A stretch of DNA of 64,000 bases, taken from positions 620,001 through 684,000 of the forward strand of contig NZ_JAAALO010000003.1 in NCBI RefSeq assembly GCF_009908295.1, in the 5' to 3' direction. How positions within the stretch are numbered: position 1 is the stretch's first letter; every line of letters begins with the position of its first letter. The translations under genes were made by a program, and so were the position numbers. The notes below the pieces were generated by a model. The model was not told where the DNA came from and did no database searches. It saw only the letters and a program-made list of their open reading frames with translations. Positions 46,829 to 54,500 of this stretch are shown one piece after another. This stretch comes from Micromonospora rubida (GTDB taxonomy: Bacteria; Actinomycetota; Actinomycetes; Mycobacteriales; Micromonosporaceae).

Positions 46829-47569
46829 TCAGTCCAGCAGGTGGTCGCGGAGGGCGGTGAGCTGGGCGTCGGTGACGCCCGCGTGCCGCAGGTACCCCTC
46901 GACGGAGCCGTGTCCCGCGCGCAGCTCGGTCAGGAACAGCGACATCGCCTCGGCCGGGGACGCCAGGAACGGCGCGGGGAGTTCCTCGGCCTCGGGGGTG
47001 GTGGCGGCCACCCAGGCGCTGAACCGCGCCGACGCCTCCGTGCTCAGCGCGTAGTCGGCGGCGATGTCGGCGTCGCTCACGCCGAGCGCCGAGAGGGTCA
47101 GCGCGCAGACGATGCCGGTGCGGTCCTTGCCGGCCACGCAGTGCACGACGACCGGGGCGGCGGCGCTGTCGGCGATCAGCCCGACCGCCTCGGCCAGCCC
47201 GGCGGCGCCGGTCCCGGCGAGGTCGGCGTACCGGTCGGCGAGGTAGCGGGCCAGGCTTGAGCCGGGCTCGTACTGCGACTCCGTCCACGGGGTGTGCTCC
47301 GGGTGGATGTGCCGGTAGGCGAGCCCGTCCAGCTCCGGCACCCGGCCGTCCCGGGCCACCTCGTACGGCCGGCGCAGGTCGATCACGGTGCGGACGCCGA
47401 GGGCGACGAAGGCGTCCCGGTCGGCACCGTCGATCCGGTGTGGCGAGTCCGAGCGGTAGAGCCGTCCCCAGGCGACGGTGTGCCCGTCGCCCGCCGGGTA
47501 GCCGCCGACATCGCGGAAGTTGAACATCGCGGAGAAGGGAATCCTGCGGTTTACCTCGATCGCGTCCAC
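46829..47569 (-). CDS. Tyrosine-protein phosphatase, PtpB-like
   Basis: A 246-residue phosphatase of the Y_phosphatase3 type, related to mycobacterial PtpB. The active-site P-loop is VVHCVAGKDRTG, a CX5R motif with nucleophile Cys and Lys-Asp inserted, typical of this atypical group that can also act on phosphoinositides. The N-terminal block FNFRDVGGYPAGDG and VIDLRRPYEV are diagnostic. The start was set at GTG 47569: TACCGT ends 6 nt upstream, and a longer start at 47605 would fall inside a terminator hairpin. The natural substrate is unknown. Confidence 0.85.
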   Translation of the reverse strand: MDAIEVNRRIPFSAMFNFRDVGGYPAGDGHTVAWGRLYRSDSPHRIDGADRDAFVALGVRTVIDLRRPYEVARDGRVPELDGLAYRHIHPEHTPWTESQYEPGSSLARYLADRYADLAGTGAAGLAEAVGLIADSAAAPVVVHCVAGKDRTGIVCALTLSALGVSDADIAADYALSTEASARFSAWVAATTPEAEELPAPFLASPAEAMSLFLTELRAGHGSVEGYLRHAGVTDAQLTALRDHLLD

Positions 47570-47582
47570 CCTGACACGGTAG

Positions 47583-47611
47583 CGGCCGGTGGGGGTCAAC
47601 CCCACCGGCCG
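47583..47611. terminator. Terminator of the PRC-barrel gene
   Basis: Arms 47583-47594 and 47600-47611 pair over 12 bp (CGGCCGGTGGGG and complement) with a 5-nt loop. It lies 43 nt past the 3' end of the minus-strand gene at 47654 and just before the phosphatase promoter. Confidence 0.75.
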
Positions 47612-47653
47612 TGACGGTGAACCGAGTCCCGCCGGCCGGGCCGGCGGCCCCGC

Positions 47654-48112
47654 TCAGCGGGCGGTGCCCGGGGGCAGGTTGCCGTAGCTCTCGTCGTAGT
47701 AGCCGCCGAGCTTGTCCCGGTACGCCGGGTCGCTGTGGCCGTCCTCGTCGTACTCGGGTGCGGCCTTGATCTGGTCCTTGTCGCGGTCGACGTGCACCTT
47801 GCGCTCGTCGTGGTCGACGTGGTTGACCGTGCCGGCCGGCAGCATGACCTTCTTGCCGAAGATCCACGGGCCGGTGTCGACCACGAGGTAGCTGCTGCCG
47901 ACCTCGTGACTCGCGCGGTCGATCTTGCCGATGCTGCCGTCGGTGGCCTCGACCTTGTAGCCGACCAGGTCGGCGTCGGCCGCCGACGCCCGGTCGCGGT
48001 AGCTCCACGGGTCGAACGCGCCGGCGGGGGCGCCGCCGGCGATCGAGCCCTGCCCGCCGTGGATCGAGGGCTCCGGCGTGCCGGGTGTGGTGTGCGGATC
48101 GAGCCTGTCCAT
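47654..48112 (-). CDS. PRC-barrel domain protein
   Basis: A 152-residue soluble protein. The PRC-barrel fold is visible at about 40-115: DLVGYKVEATDGSIGKIDRA, SYLVVDTGPWIFGKKVMLPA and VDHDERKVHVDRDKDQIKAAP. Related proteins in Streptomyces and Micromonospora are stress-associated, but the function is undefined. The C-terminal tail is rich in Asp/Tyr/Gly (YRDKLGGYYDESYG). ATG 48112 follows AGGAG. Confidence 0.85.
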   Translation of the reverse strand: MDRLDPHTTPGTPEPSIHGGQGSIAGGAPAGAFDPWSYRDRASAADADLVGYKVEATDGSIGKIDRASHEVGSSYLVVDTGPWIFGKKVMLPAGTVNHVDHDERKVHVDRDKDQIKAAPEYDEDGHSDPAYRDKLGGYYDESYGNLPPGTAR

Positions 48113-48273
48113 GGGGTGCTCCTGCCTCGACTGTCGTAGTCGTCTCGGAGAGGGGGTGTTCTCGTGTCCGAAATACACCTACCCAGCCCGGTCGGCCCCT
48201 ACACGCGCACTGCCGGAAACGCCGATTCCGCCGGCACCGCGGTCACGGCGTCGGCGGAATCGGGTTGGACGGC

Positions 48274-48804
48274 TCAGGCCAGCGCGGCCTGCGCGTCGAG
48301 GGCCACCGCGGCGGCGTGCACCACGGCGGCGATCCGCAGCCCCTCGTGCACCTGCTCGCGGGTGAAGCCGGCCCCGCGCAGCGTCTTCTCGTGCGACTCC
48401 AGGCAGACCCCGCAGCCGGTGATGGCCGAGACGGCGAGGCACCAGAGCTCGAAGTCGCCCTTCTCCACACCCGGCCGGGCGATGATCTGCATCCGCAGCC
48501 GGGCCGGCATAGACGCGTACTGGTCGTCGCCGATGAGGTGCTTGGCCCGGTAGTAGACGTTGTTCATCGCCATGATCGTGGCGGCGCCCTTGGCCGCCTC
48601 GATCGCCTCGGGGGTGAGGTGGGTGACCGCCTCGGCGGCGATCTCCCGAAGCACCACCGGGTTGCGTGCCGCGACGGCGCAGGCCAGCGCGGTACCCCAG
48701 GCCTGCTCCGGCTTCAGCGTCGAGGCGCCGACGGTGGAGCCGAGGTTGAGCTTGATGTCCTTGGCGTACTCCGGCAGGGCTGCCTTGATCGCGTCGAGGC
48801 CCAT
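48274..48804 (-). CDS. ahpD: Alkylhydroperoxidase AhpD
   Basis: A 176-residue peroxidase/reductase. The active-site block CGVCLESHEK provides the CxxC pair and His of AhpD, which passes electrons from lipoyl proteins to AhpC. Other blocks are ALPEYAKDIKLNL and MNNVYYRAKHLIG. ATG 48804 starts 2 nt after the ahpC stop, so ahpC and ahpD form a tight operon, as in mycobacteria. Expression probably depends on the ahpC promoter. Confidence 0.95.
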   Translation of the reverse strand: MGLDAIKAALPEYAKDIKLNLGSTVGASTLKPEQAWGTALACAVAARNPVVLREIAAEAVTHLTPEAIEAAKGAATIMAMNNVYYRAKHLIGDDQYASMPARLRMQIIARPGVEKGDFELWCLAVSAITGCGVCLESHEKTLRGAGFTREQVHEGLRIAAVVHAAAVALDAQAALA

Positions 48805-48806
48805 CG

Positions 48807-49367
48807 TCAGGCCCCGGCGCCGGCGAGCAGCTTGGTGGCGTCGAGGGTGTCGCCGCCCTTGTTCCAGTTGCATGGGCACAGCTCGTCGGTCTGCAGCGCG
48901 TCGAGCACCCGCAGCACCTCGGAGACGTTCCGGCCGACCGAGCCGGCGGTCACCATGGCGAACTGGATCTCGTTGTCCGGGTCGACGATGAAGGTGGCGC
49001 GCTGCGCCACGCCGTCCTCGCCGAGCACGCCGCAGTCGGCGGTCAGCTCGCGCTTGATGTCGCTGAGCATGGGGAAGGGCAGCTCGCGCAGGTCCGGGTG
49101 GTCCTTGCGCCAGGCGTAGTGGACGAACTCGTTGTCCACCGACACGCCGAGCACCTGGGCGTCCCGGTCGGCGAACTCGCCGTTCAGCCGGCCGAACTCG
49201 GCGATCTCCGTCGGGCAGATGAAGGTGAAGTCCTTCGGCCAGAAGAAGACCACCCGCCACTTGCCCTGGTGCGACTTGTGGTTGATCGACTCGAACGCGT
49301 TGTCGGCGTCGAGAGACACGCAGGCGGTGAGTTCGTACTCGGGAAAGCGGTCACCGACGGTGAGCAC
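48807..49367 (-). CDS. ahpC: Alkyl hydroperoxide reductase AhpC (peroxiredoxin)
   Basis: A 186-residue peroxiredoxin that reduces peroxides and peroxynitrite. The peroxidatic Cys lies in FWPKDFTFICPTEI and a resolving pair in ELCPCNWNKGGDTL. GTG 49367 is fixed by AAGGAGG six nt upstream. Frames extending upstream lack protein character. A 23-nt operator-like inverted repeat lies at 49398-49420. No oxyR gene is adjacent, unlike in many relatives. Confidence 0.96.
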   Translation of the reverse strand: MLTVGDRFPEYELTACVSLDADNAFESINHKSHQGKWRVVFFWPKDFTFICPTEIAEFGRLNGEFADRDAQVLGVSVDNEFVHYAWRKDHPDLRELPFPMLSDIKRELTADCGVLGEDGVAQRATFIVDPDNEIQFAMVTAGSVGRNVSEVLRVLDALQTDELCPCNWNKGGDTLDATKLLAGAGA

Positions 49368-49592
49368 GGGGTCCTCCTTGGCGGCGGCACGAGGCCGGTA
49401 TCTGGATCTGTTCCAGATACTGCCGCAGCGGTGTTTCGGCTTGATAGCGGCCGGGTGACTTGTGAACCCGATCACCGGCGGCGGGTTCTACCCGGCAGGC
49501 GGGAGCGGATGAGGTATCGCAACCCTGTGTCACCGTCCCGCCATGTGGATTGTGCCTCCCAAAACCGTGGGGCGGGTGGCAGAGTGGCGTTC
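49368..49592. other. Divergent control region between ahpC and cimA
   Basis: 225 nt between the ahpC start and the cimA leader peptide. It contains the inverted repeat at 49398-49420. CAGAGT at 49580-49585 lies 7 nt before the leader GTG and may be its -10. No convincing -35 was found for either direction. Confidence 0.4.
49398..49420. promoter_or_regulatory. Inverted repeat upstream of ahpC, possible OxyR-type operator
   Basis: GTATCTGG (49398-49405) and CCAGATAC (49413-49420) are perfect reverse complements around 7 nt. The T-N11-A spacing within it resembles LysR-type sites such as OxyR boxes. It lies 31 nt upstream of the ahpC start codon. Confidence 0.5.
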
Positions 49593-49625
49593 GTGACCAG
49601 CAGCGTCGTCATTATCGGCACCTAG
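49593..49625 (+). CDS. cimA attenuator leader peptide
   Basis: A ten-codon frame from GTG 49593 reads M(V)TSSVVIIGT and ends with TAG at 49623-49625. Four consecutive Val/Ile codons (GTC GTC ATT ATC) form the control region. ATT is a rare codon in this genome, which would sharpen stalling. A hairpin starts at the stop codon and a U-tract terminator follows at 49656-49685, all upstream of cimA. This is the arrangement of ribosome-mediated attenuation responding to isoleucine/valine. Confidence 0.75.
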   Translation: MTSSVVIIGT

Positions 49626-49655
49626 CGCGCCCGGCCTCCCCTCCGCCGAGCGCGC
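49625..49655 (+). promoter_or_regulatory. Leader stem of the cimA attenuator
   Basis: GCGCGC at 49625-49630 pairs with 49650-49655, enclosing a pyrimidine-rich loop (GGCCTCCCCTCC). That loop could alternatively pair with the G run of the terminator's right arm (49673-49678), giving a plausible antiterminator switch. The pairing is my inference. Confidence 0.4.
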
Positions 49656-49685
49656 AGACCTCCCGCATCCGCGGGGGGTCTTTTT
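49656..49685 (+). terminator. U-tract terminator of the cimA attenuator
   Basis: Arms 49656-49666 and 49671-49681 pair over 11 bp with one G-U and a 4-nt loop ATCC, running into TTTTT (49681-49685). It lies 31 nt after the leader stop and 93 nt before the cimA start. Confidence 0.8.
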
Positions 49686-49778
49686 GTTGGTCCCGCCCCG
49701 TCCCGCCCCGTCCCGTCACACCGCCCCGCCCCAAACCGCCCCGCCGCCCCGTCCCGCCCGCGCCCGAGAGGACTCCCC

Positions 49779-51362
49779 ATGACGTTCCAGGTCTACGACA
49801 CGACGCTGCGCGACGGCGCCCAGCGAGAGGGGCTCACCTACTCGGTGGTCGACAAGCTGGCCGTCGCCCGGCTGCTCGACGAGTTCGGGGTCGGCTTCAT
49901 CGAGGGGGGCTGGCCGGGCGCCGTGCCGAAGGACACCGAGTTCTTCCGCCGGGCCCGCACCGAGCTGGACCTGAAGCACGCCCAGCTCGTCGCGTTCGGG
50001 GCGACCCGCAAGGCCGGCGTCGCGGTGGCCGCCGACCCGCAGGTCCGGGCGCTGCTGGACGCGCGGACCCCGGCCGTCGCGTTGGTCGCCAAGGCCGACC
50101 TGCGGCACGTCGAGCGGGCGCTGCGCACCACCGCCGCCGAGAACCTGGCGATGATCCGGGACACCGTTACGCACCTCGTCGCCGAGGGGCGGCGGGTCTT
50201 CGTCGACGGCGAGCACTTCTTCGACGGCTACCGGCACGACCCGGCGTACGGGGCGGCGGTGGTCCAGACCGCGCTGGCCGCCGGCGCCGAGGTGATGGTG
50301 CTCTGCGACACCAACGGCGGGATGCTGCCCTCCCAGGTGACCGCCGCGATCGCCGACCTGGTCGCGCGGACCGGGGTCGATCCCGGGCGGCTCGGCATGC
50401 ACGCCCAGAACGACACCGCCTGCGCGGTGGCCAACACCATCGCGGCCGTCGAGGCCGGCGTCCGTCACGTGCAGGGCACCGCCAACGGGTACGGCGAGCG
50501 CCCCGGCAACGCCGACATCTTCGCCGTCGTCGCCAACCTCCAGCTCAAGCTCGGGCTGCCGGTCCTACCGGAGGGCTGCCTGGAGCAGATGGTGCGGGTC
50601 TCCCACGCCATCGCCGAGATCGCCAACATCGCCCCCGACACCCACCAGGCGTATGCCGGGGCCGCCGCCTTCGCCCACAAGGCGGGGCTGCACGCGAGCG
50701 CGATCAAGGTGGATCCGCTGCTCTACAACCACGTGGACCCACTCGTGGTGGGCAACGACATGCGGATCCTGATCACCGAGATGGCCGGCCGGGCCAGCGT
50801 CGAGCTCAAGAGCCGCGAGCTGGGCCTGGACCTGGCCGGCCATCCGGAGACCCTGTCGAGGGTGACCAGCCGGGTGAAGGAGCTGGAGGCCGAGGGCTGG
50901 TCGTTCGAGGCCGCCGACGCCTCCTTCGAGCTGCTGGTCCGCTCCGAGCTGCCCGGCGCCGCGCCGACCCGGCCGTTCGCCCTGGAGTCGTACCGGGTGA
51001 TCGTCGAGCACCGGGAGGACGGCGCGGTGGTGTCCGAGGCCACCGTCAAGATCCGGGTACGCGGCGAGCGGGTGATCGCCACCGCCGAGGGCAACGGCCC
51101 GATCAACGCCCTCGACGAGGCGCTGCGGGTCGGCCTGTGCCGGCACTACCCGGAGCTGCGCGACTTCGAGCTGGCCGACTACAAGGTGCGCATCCTGGAG
51201 GGCAGCCACGGCACCGGCGCGGTCACCCGGGTGCTGGTGGAGACCGCGGACGGGACGGGCCGGGACTGGACGACCGTCGGCGTGCACCCCAACGTGGTCG
51301 AGGCGTCCTGGCACGCCCTCGTCGACGCGCTCACCTACGGCCTGGACCGCGCCCACGTCTGA
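49779..51362 (+). CDS. cimA: (R)-citramalate synthase
   Basis: A 527-residue enzyme of the 2-isopropylmalate synthase superfamily that condenses pyruvate and acetyl-CoA to citramalate, giving 2-ketobutyrate for isoleucine without threonine. The N-terminal TIM barrel starts YDTTLRDGAQREG. Metal and catalytic residues lie in FIEGGWPGAVPKD, VDGEHFFDGY, CDTNGGMLPSQV and HAQNDTACAVAN. HKAGLHASAI begins the linker, and the C-terminal LeuA-like regulatory domain starts near residue 400 (ESYRVIVEHREDG). GGWPG in place of the LeuA signature points to CimA. Regulation is by the Val/Ile attenuator upstream. Confidence 0.95.
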   Translation: MTFQVYDTTLRDGAQREGLTYSVVDKLAVARLLDEFGVGFIEGGWPGAVPKDTEFFRRARTELDLKHAQLVAFGATRKAGVAVAADPQVRALLDARTPAVALVAKADLRHVERALRTTAAENLAMIRDTVTHLVAEGRRVFVDGEHFFDGYRHDPAYGAAVVQTALAAGAEVMVLCDTNGGMLPSQVTAAIADLVARTGVDPGRLGMHAQNDTACAVANTIAAVEAGVRHVQGTANGYGERPGNADIFAVVANLQLKLGLPVLPEGCLEQMVRVSHAIAEIANIAPDTHQAYAGAAAFAHKAGLHASAIKVDPLLYNHVDPLVVGNDMRILITEMAGRASVELKSRELGLDLAGHPETLSRVTSRVKELEAEGWSFEAADASFELLVRSELPGAAPTRPFALESYRVIVEHREDGAVVSEATVKIRVRGERVIATAEGNGPINALDEALRVGLCRHYPELRDFELADYKVRILEGSHGTGAVTRVLVETADGTGRDWTTVGVHPNVVEASWHALVDALTYGLDRAHV

Positions 51363-51398
51363 GCGGGGGCGTCGTGCCGACGCGCAGGGGCCGCCCGC

Positions 51399-52397
51399 TC
51401 ACCCGCCCTCGGGCACCCGCAGCCCCGCCAGAACCGCGCGGTGGTCGCTGCCCGGCAGCGGGTGCACCGCCACCGACCGGACGGCGATCCGCCGGTCCAC
51501 CAGCACGTGGTCGATCGTCACCGGCGGGATCAGGTCACCGTCGTAGGGGCCCCAGGTGCCGGTGAGCCCGGCGCCGGCGGCGTCGGCCGCGTCGGCGTAC
51601 CCGGTCGCCAGCAGGGCGCGCAGCGGCGCGTGGTCGAGGGTGGCGTTGAAGTCCCCGGCGAGGATCGACAGCCCCGCCGCCGGGGTGGCCGCCGGCTGCG
51701 TCTCCAGGTCGGCACGCCAGGACCCGGCCTGGTCGATCGCGTACGGGGCCGCCGGGTGGGCCGACTCGATCCGCACCGGCGGCCCGCCCGGCGGCGTCAC
51801 CGTGCCGTACGCCTGGCTGAAGCCCCAGCCGCCGCGGTTCTGCCGGATCCCGCCCCCGGCGATCGGGAAGCGGGCGTAGAGGCCCGAGCCGGTGGTGCCC
51901 ACCTGCGGGTTGAGCTGCCGGTGGGGCAGCAGGCCGGCCAGGCCCAGCCGGTCCAGCTCGGTCGCCGCGTCCGGGGTGAACTCCTGCACGGTCAGCACGT
52001 CGACCCGGTGCGCGCGGACCAGGTCCACCACGGTGCGGGCGTCGGCCGCGCCGGCCAGCAGGTTGGCGGTGAGCAGCCGCAGCTCCGGCCCCTGCGCGGC
52101 GGGCTGCCCGCCGGGCAACGCCCGGGGCGCGACCGCCCCGATCAGCGCCACCGCGACCAGGGCCGCGACCGCCGCCGGCCAGCGGCGCCGCAGGGCGAGC
52201 GCGAGCAGCAGCGGCACGGGCGTCCAGGCCGCCACGTACGGGGTGAAGGCGACCGCCTGCACGAGCGGGCCCCGTTCCAGGCCGGTCAGCCGGACCGCCG
52301 CCCAGGCCAGCCCCGGCACCACGGCCAGCCAGCAGAGCCACCCGCGGGTCCGGACGCCCCGGTCGAATCCGGGCGGGGCCTTCTCGGACGTGTTCAC
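51399..52397 (-). CDS. Membrane protein with endonuclease/exonuclease/phosphatase domain
   Basis: A 332-residue protein. Three hydrophobic helices (about 18-38, 47-67, 74-92) precede an EEP catalytic domain. Metal and catalytic residues are in LTANLLAG (Asn), TVQEF (Glu), SAHPAAP (His), AGDFNAT (Asp, Asn) and GSDHRAV (Asp-His). Family members cleave phosphodiesters in DNA, sphingolipids or inositol phosphates. The domain is likely outside the membrane. The GTG start at 52397 is preceded by TAGCGT at exactly 6 nt, indicating a leaderless mRNA. The substrate is unknown. Confidence 0.85.
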   Translation of the reverse strand: MNTSEKAPPGFDRGVRTRGWLCWLAVVPGLAWAAVRLTGLERGPLVQAVAFTPYVAAWTPVPLLLALALRRRWPAAVAALVAVALIGAVAPRALPGGQPAAQGPELRLLTANLLAGAADARTVVDLVRAHRVDVLTVQEFTPDAATELDRLGLAGLLPHRQLNPQVGTTGSGLYARFPIAGGGIRQNRGGWGFSQAYGTVTPPGGPPVRIESAHPAAPYAIDQAGSWRADLETQPAATPAAGLSILAGDFNATLDHAPLRALLATGYADAADAAGAGLTGTWGPYDGDLIPPVTIDHVLVDRRIAVRSVAVHPLPGSDHRAVLAGLRVPEGG

Positions 52398-52403
52398 GGC
52401 GAC

Positions 52404-52409
52404 ACGCTA
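52404..52409 (-). promoter_or_regulatory. -10 element of a leaderless gene
   Basis: TAGCGT on the minus strand ends 6 nt before the GTG at 52397. No ribosome binding site is present. Confidence 0.5.
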
Positions 52410-52518
52410 ACGCTTCCGCCGGGTGCCCGGCGTCCCGGCCCCTTTCGTGAATTGTCCAGCGCTCACGTTTCGCAATTCCCCGATCGCCTGAACAAATCTG
52501 AAACGCCGCAGCATTCTA

Positions 52519-52548
52519 TTGACCAGGCACTTTTCTCGGTGCTAGTTT
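52519..52548 (+). promoter_or_regulatory. Promoter of the secreted-protein gene
   Basis: TTGACC (52519-52524) and TAGTTT (52543-52548) are 18 nt apart, in an A/T-rich stretch. The predicted start near 52555 gives a long untranslated leader of roughly 195 nt. Confidence 0.6.
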
Positions 52549-52748
52549 CCACCTGGTTCCAGCCCTGGCGCTCTCGGTGGTAATGGCTGCTCAGAGGTTG
52601 TCCGGTGGGCCGCTCTTCCGGCATCGTCAATATGTCGGCGGCGGCTGTGCCGACGCTTTTCCGAAGCACCGATCGGGCTCGGAAGCAATCCGACTCGTTG
52701 CCTGACGAGCCGGTCGTTTCGACACGGTCAACAAAAGGGGAACCTGTC

Positions 52749-53276
52749 ATGGCGAGATTCATTTCCGGTAGGGCGGTCGCGGTCACGTTCGGCGTGCTGG
52801 CGCTGACGCTGGCCGGTGGCGGCTTCGCCGCCGCCCAGGCGACGACGGCGAAGCCCGTGGCCCAGACCGGGCAGCCGGGTGCCCGCCCCGTCGCGTCGGT
52901 GGGCCAGCCGACGGTGACGCCGGCCGAGGCGGCCCAGGCCAAGGCGGCGATGCGGGACGGCGTGAGCCCGTCGTTCGTGGCCGGCTCCGCCTCCTTCGCG
53001 GTGGTCAGCAGCGCCGGCGTGCTGCTCCGGGGGCACGACTCGGTCTCCGCGACCAGGTACGGCCCCGGCCAGTACCAGGTCATCTTCAACCACAGCCTGG
53101 TCCGGGGCGGGTACGTGGCCAACATCGGCGATGCCGCCAACTGCTGCGTCCCGCCGGCCGGCGAGGTCTCGGTCGCGCCGCGGCTCGGCACGCCGAACGG
53201 GGTGTTCGTGCAGACGGTCGACTCGACCGGCGCCCCGTCGGACCGGCCCTTCCACCTGGCGGTGTTCACCCCCTGA
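52749..53276 (+). CDS. Hypothetical secreted protein
   Basis: A 175-residue protein with a clear Sec signal peptide (ARFISGRAVAVTFGVLALTL, ending near GGGFAAAQA), then a Pro/Thr-rich spacer and a globular part. The latter includes SASFAVVSSAGVLLRGHDSV, ATRYGPGQYQVIFNH and CCVPPAGEVSVAP. ATG 52749 has AGGGGAA upstream. No family was recognised. The tail resembles secreted proteins with a small beta-sandwich. Confidence 0.75.
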   Translation: MARFISGRAVAVTFGVLALTLAGGGFAAAQATTAKPVAQTGQPGARPVASVGQPTVTPAEAAQAKAAMRDGVSPSFVAGSASFAVVSSAGVLLRGHDSVSATRYGPGQYQVIFNHSLVRGGYVANIGDAANCCVPPAGEVSVAPRLGTPNGVFVQTVDSTGAPSDRPFHLAVFTP

Positions 53277-53288
53277 TCCCGTGCCGTC

Positions 53289-53322
53289 CGACGACGCCGG
53301 CCCCGGTGGGCCGGCGTCGTCG
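53289..53322 (+). terminator. 15-bp terminator after the secreted-protein gene
   Basis: Arms 53289-53303 and 53308-53322 are perfect complements around a 4-nt loop, 13 nt after the stop. Confidence 0.85.
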
Positions 53323-53450
53323 CGTCCGCTACCGGACCCGGGACGTGTTTCGCGGCGGATGGCGACGGTCGCCCCGGTCAGGGGGACAAAGGGCCCCCGA
53401 GTGGCGTAATTTCCGACGTTTGCCGGACCGCCGCCCGGGAAGCAAGCACC

Positions 53451-54500
53451 GTGACGGACATCTCGGACACCCTGGCCAGCCTGCCCAGCCCGGTCGATCC
53501 CGATCCGACCGGCGCCGAGCTGCAACAGACGCTCTTCGAGGTCAAACGCGTGATCGTCGGGCAGGATCGGCTCGTCGAACGCCTGCTCACCGCGCTGCTC
53601 GCGAACGGCCACTGCCTGCTGGAGGGCGTCCCCGGCGTGGCCAAGACGCTCGCCGCGCACACCCTCGCCACCGTGGTCGGCGGAACCTTCTCCCGGATCC
53701 AGTTCACCCCGGACCTGGTGCCCTCCGACATCGTCGGCACCCGCATCTACCGGGCCTCGAAGGAGAGCTTCGACGTCGAACTCGGCCCGATCATGGCCAA
53801 CCTGCTGCTCGCCGACGAGATCAACCGCGCTCCGGCCAAGGTGCAGTCCGCGCTGCTCGAAGCGATGGCCGAGCGGCAGGTCACCATCGGCGGGCGGAGC
53901 TGGCCCGTCCCCGACCCGTTCCTGGTGCTCGCCACCCAGAACCCGATCGAGTCCGAGGGGGTGTACCAGCTCCCCGAGGCGCAGCGCGACCGGTTCCTCC
54001 TCAAGATCGTCGTGGACTACCCGGGTGACGCCGACGAGTTGGCCATCCTCTACCGGATGAGCGCCGGCCGGCCGAGCCCGCGCCCGGTTCTCGACCCCGG
54101 CCGGCTGCGCGCGCTCCAGCGCCGGGCCGGCGACGTCTTCGTGCACCACGCCCTCGCCGAGTACGTCGTCCGGCTGATCCTGGCCACCCGCGACCCGGGC
54201 CGGTTCGGGCTGCCCGAGATCGCGCCGTTGCTGGCGTACGGGGCCAGCCCCCGGGCCACCCTGGGCCTGGTCGCCGCCGCCCGGGCCCAGGCACTGCTGC
54301 GCGGCCGGGACCACGTGCTGCCCGAGGACGTCCGGGAACTGGCGGTGGACGTCCTCGCCCACCGGCTGGTGCTCTCCTTCGACGCGGTCGCCGACGGGGT
54401 CTCCGCCGAGGCGGTGGTGCGCCGGCTGGTCGAGGCGGTGCCGCCGCCCCGGATCGCCACCCACCACACCGGGTACGCCACCGACCTGGCGGCGGCGTGA
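53451..54500 (+). CDS. MoxR-type AAA+ ATPase
   Basis: A 349-residue AAA+ chaperone-like ATPase. Walker A is EGVPGVAKTLAA and Walker B LLADEINRAP. Sensor and arginine regions are ATQNPIESEGVYQLPEAQRDRF. It probably remodels or inserts cofactors into a partner and works with the VWA protein two genes on. GTG 53451 has GGGAAG before it. A weak promoter, GGGACA-18-TAATTT, lies at 53383-53412. Its stop overlaps the DUF58 start (GTGA at 54497-54500). Confidence 0.93.
   Translation: MTDISDTLASLPSPVDPDPTGAELQQTLFEVKRVIVGQDRLVERLLTALLANGHCLLEGVPGVAKTLAAHTLATVVGGTFSRIQFTPDLVPSDIVGTRIYRASKESFDVELGPIMANLLLADEINRAPAKVQSALLEAMAERQVTIGGRSWPVPDPFLVLATQNPIESEGVYQLPEAQRDRFLLKIVVDYPGDADELAILYRMSAGRPSPRPVLDPGRLRALQRRAGDVFVHHALAEYVVRLILATRDPGRFGLPEIAPLLAYGASPRATLGLVAAARAQALLRGRDHVLPEDVRELAVDVLAHRLVLSFDAVADGVSAEAVVRRLVEAVPPPRIATHHTGYATDLAAA

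Larger units (their letters stand above)
52398..52748. other. 351-nt divergent intergenic region
   Basis: Contains the leaderless promoter of the EEP gene at its left end and the promoter TTGACC-18-TAGTTT for the secreted-protein gene. The part 52450-52560 is unusually A/T-rich. GAATTG (52449-52454) and CAATTC (52473-52478) form a small inverted repeat. About 195 nt of leader would precede the secreted-protein start. Confidence 0.5.

Noticed and set aside
46829..47605. Longer start for the tyrosine phosphatase at 47605
   Set aside because: Its first codons lie inside the 12-bp terminator hairpin of the upstream gene. The GTG at 47569, with TACCGT 6 nt upstream, is better.
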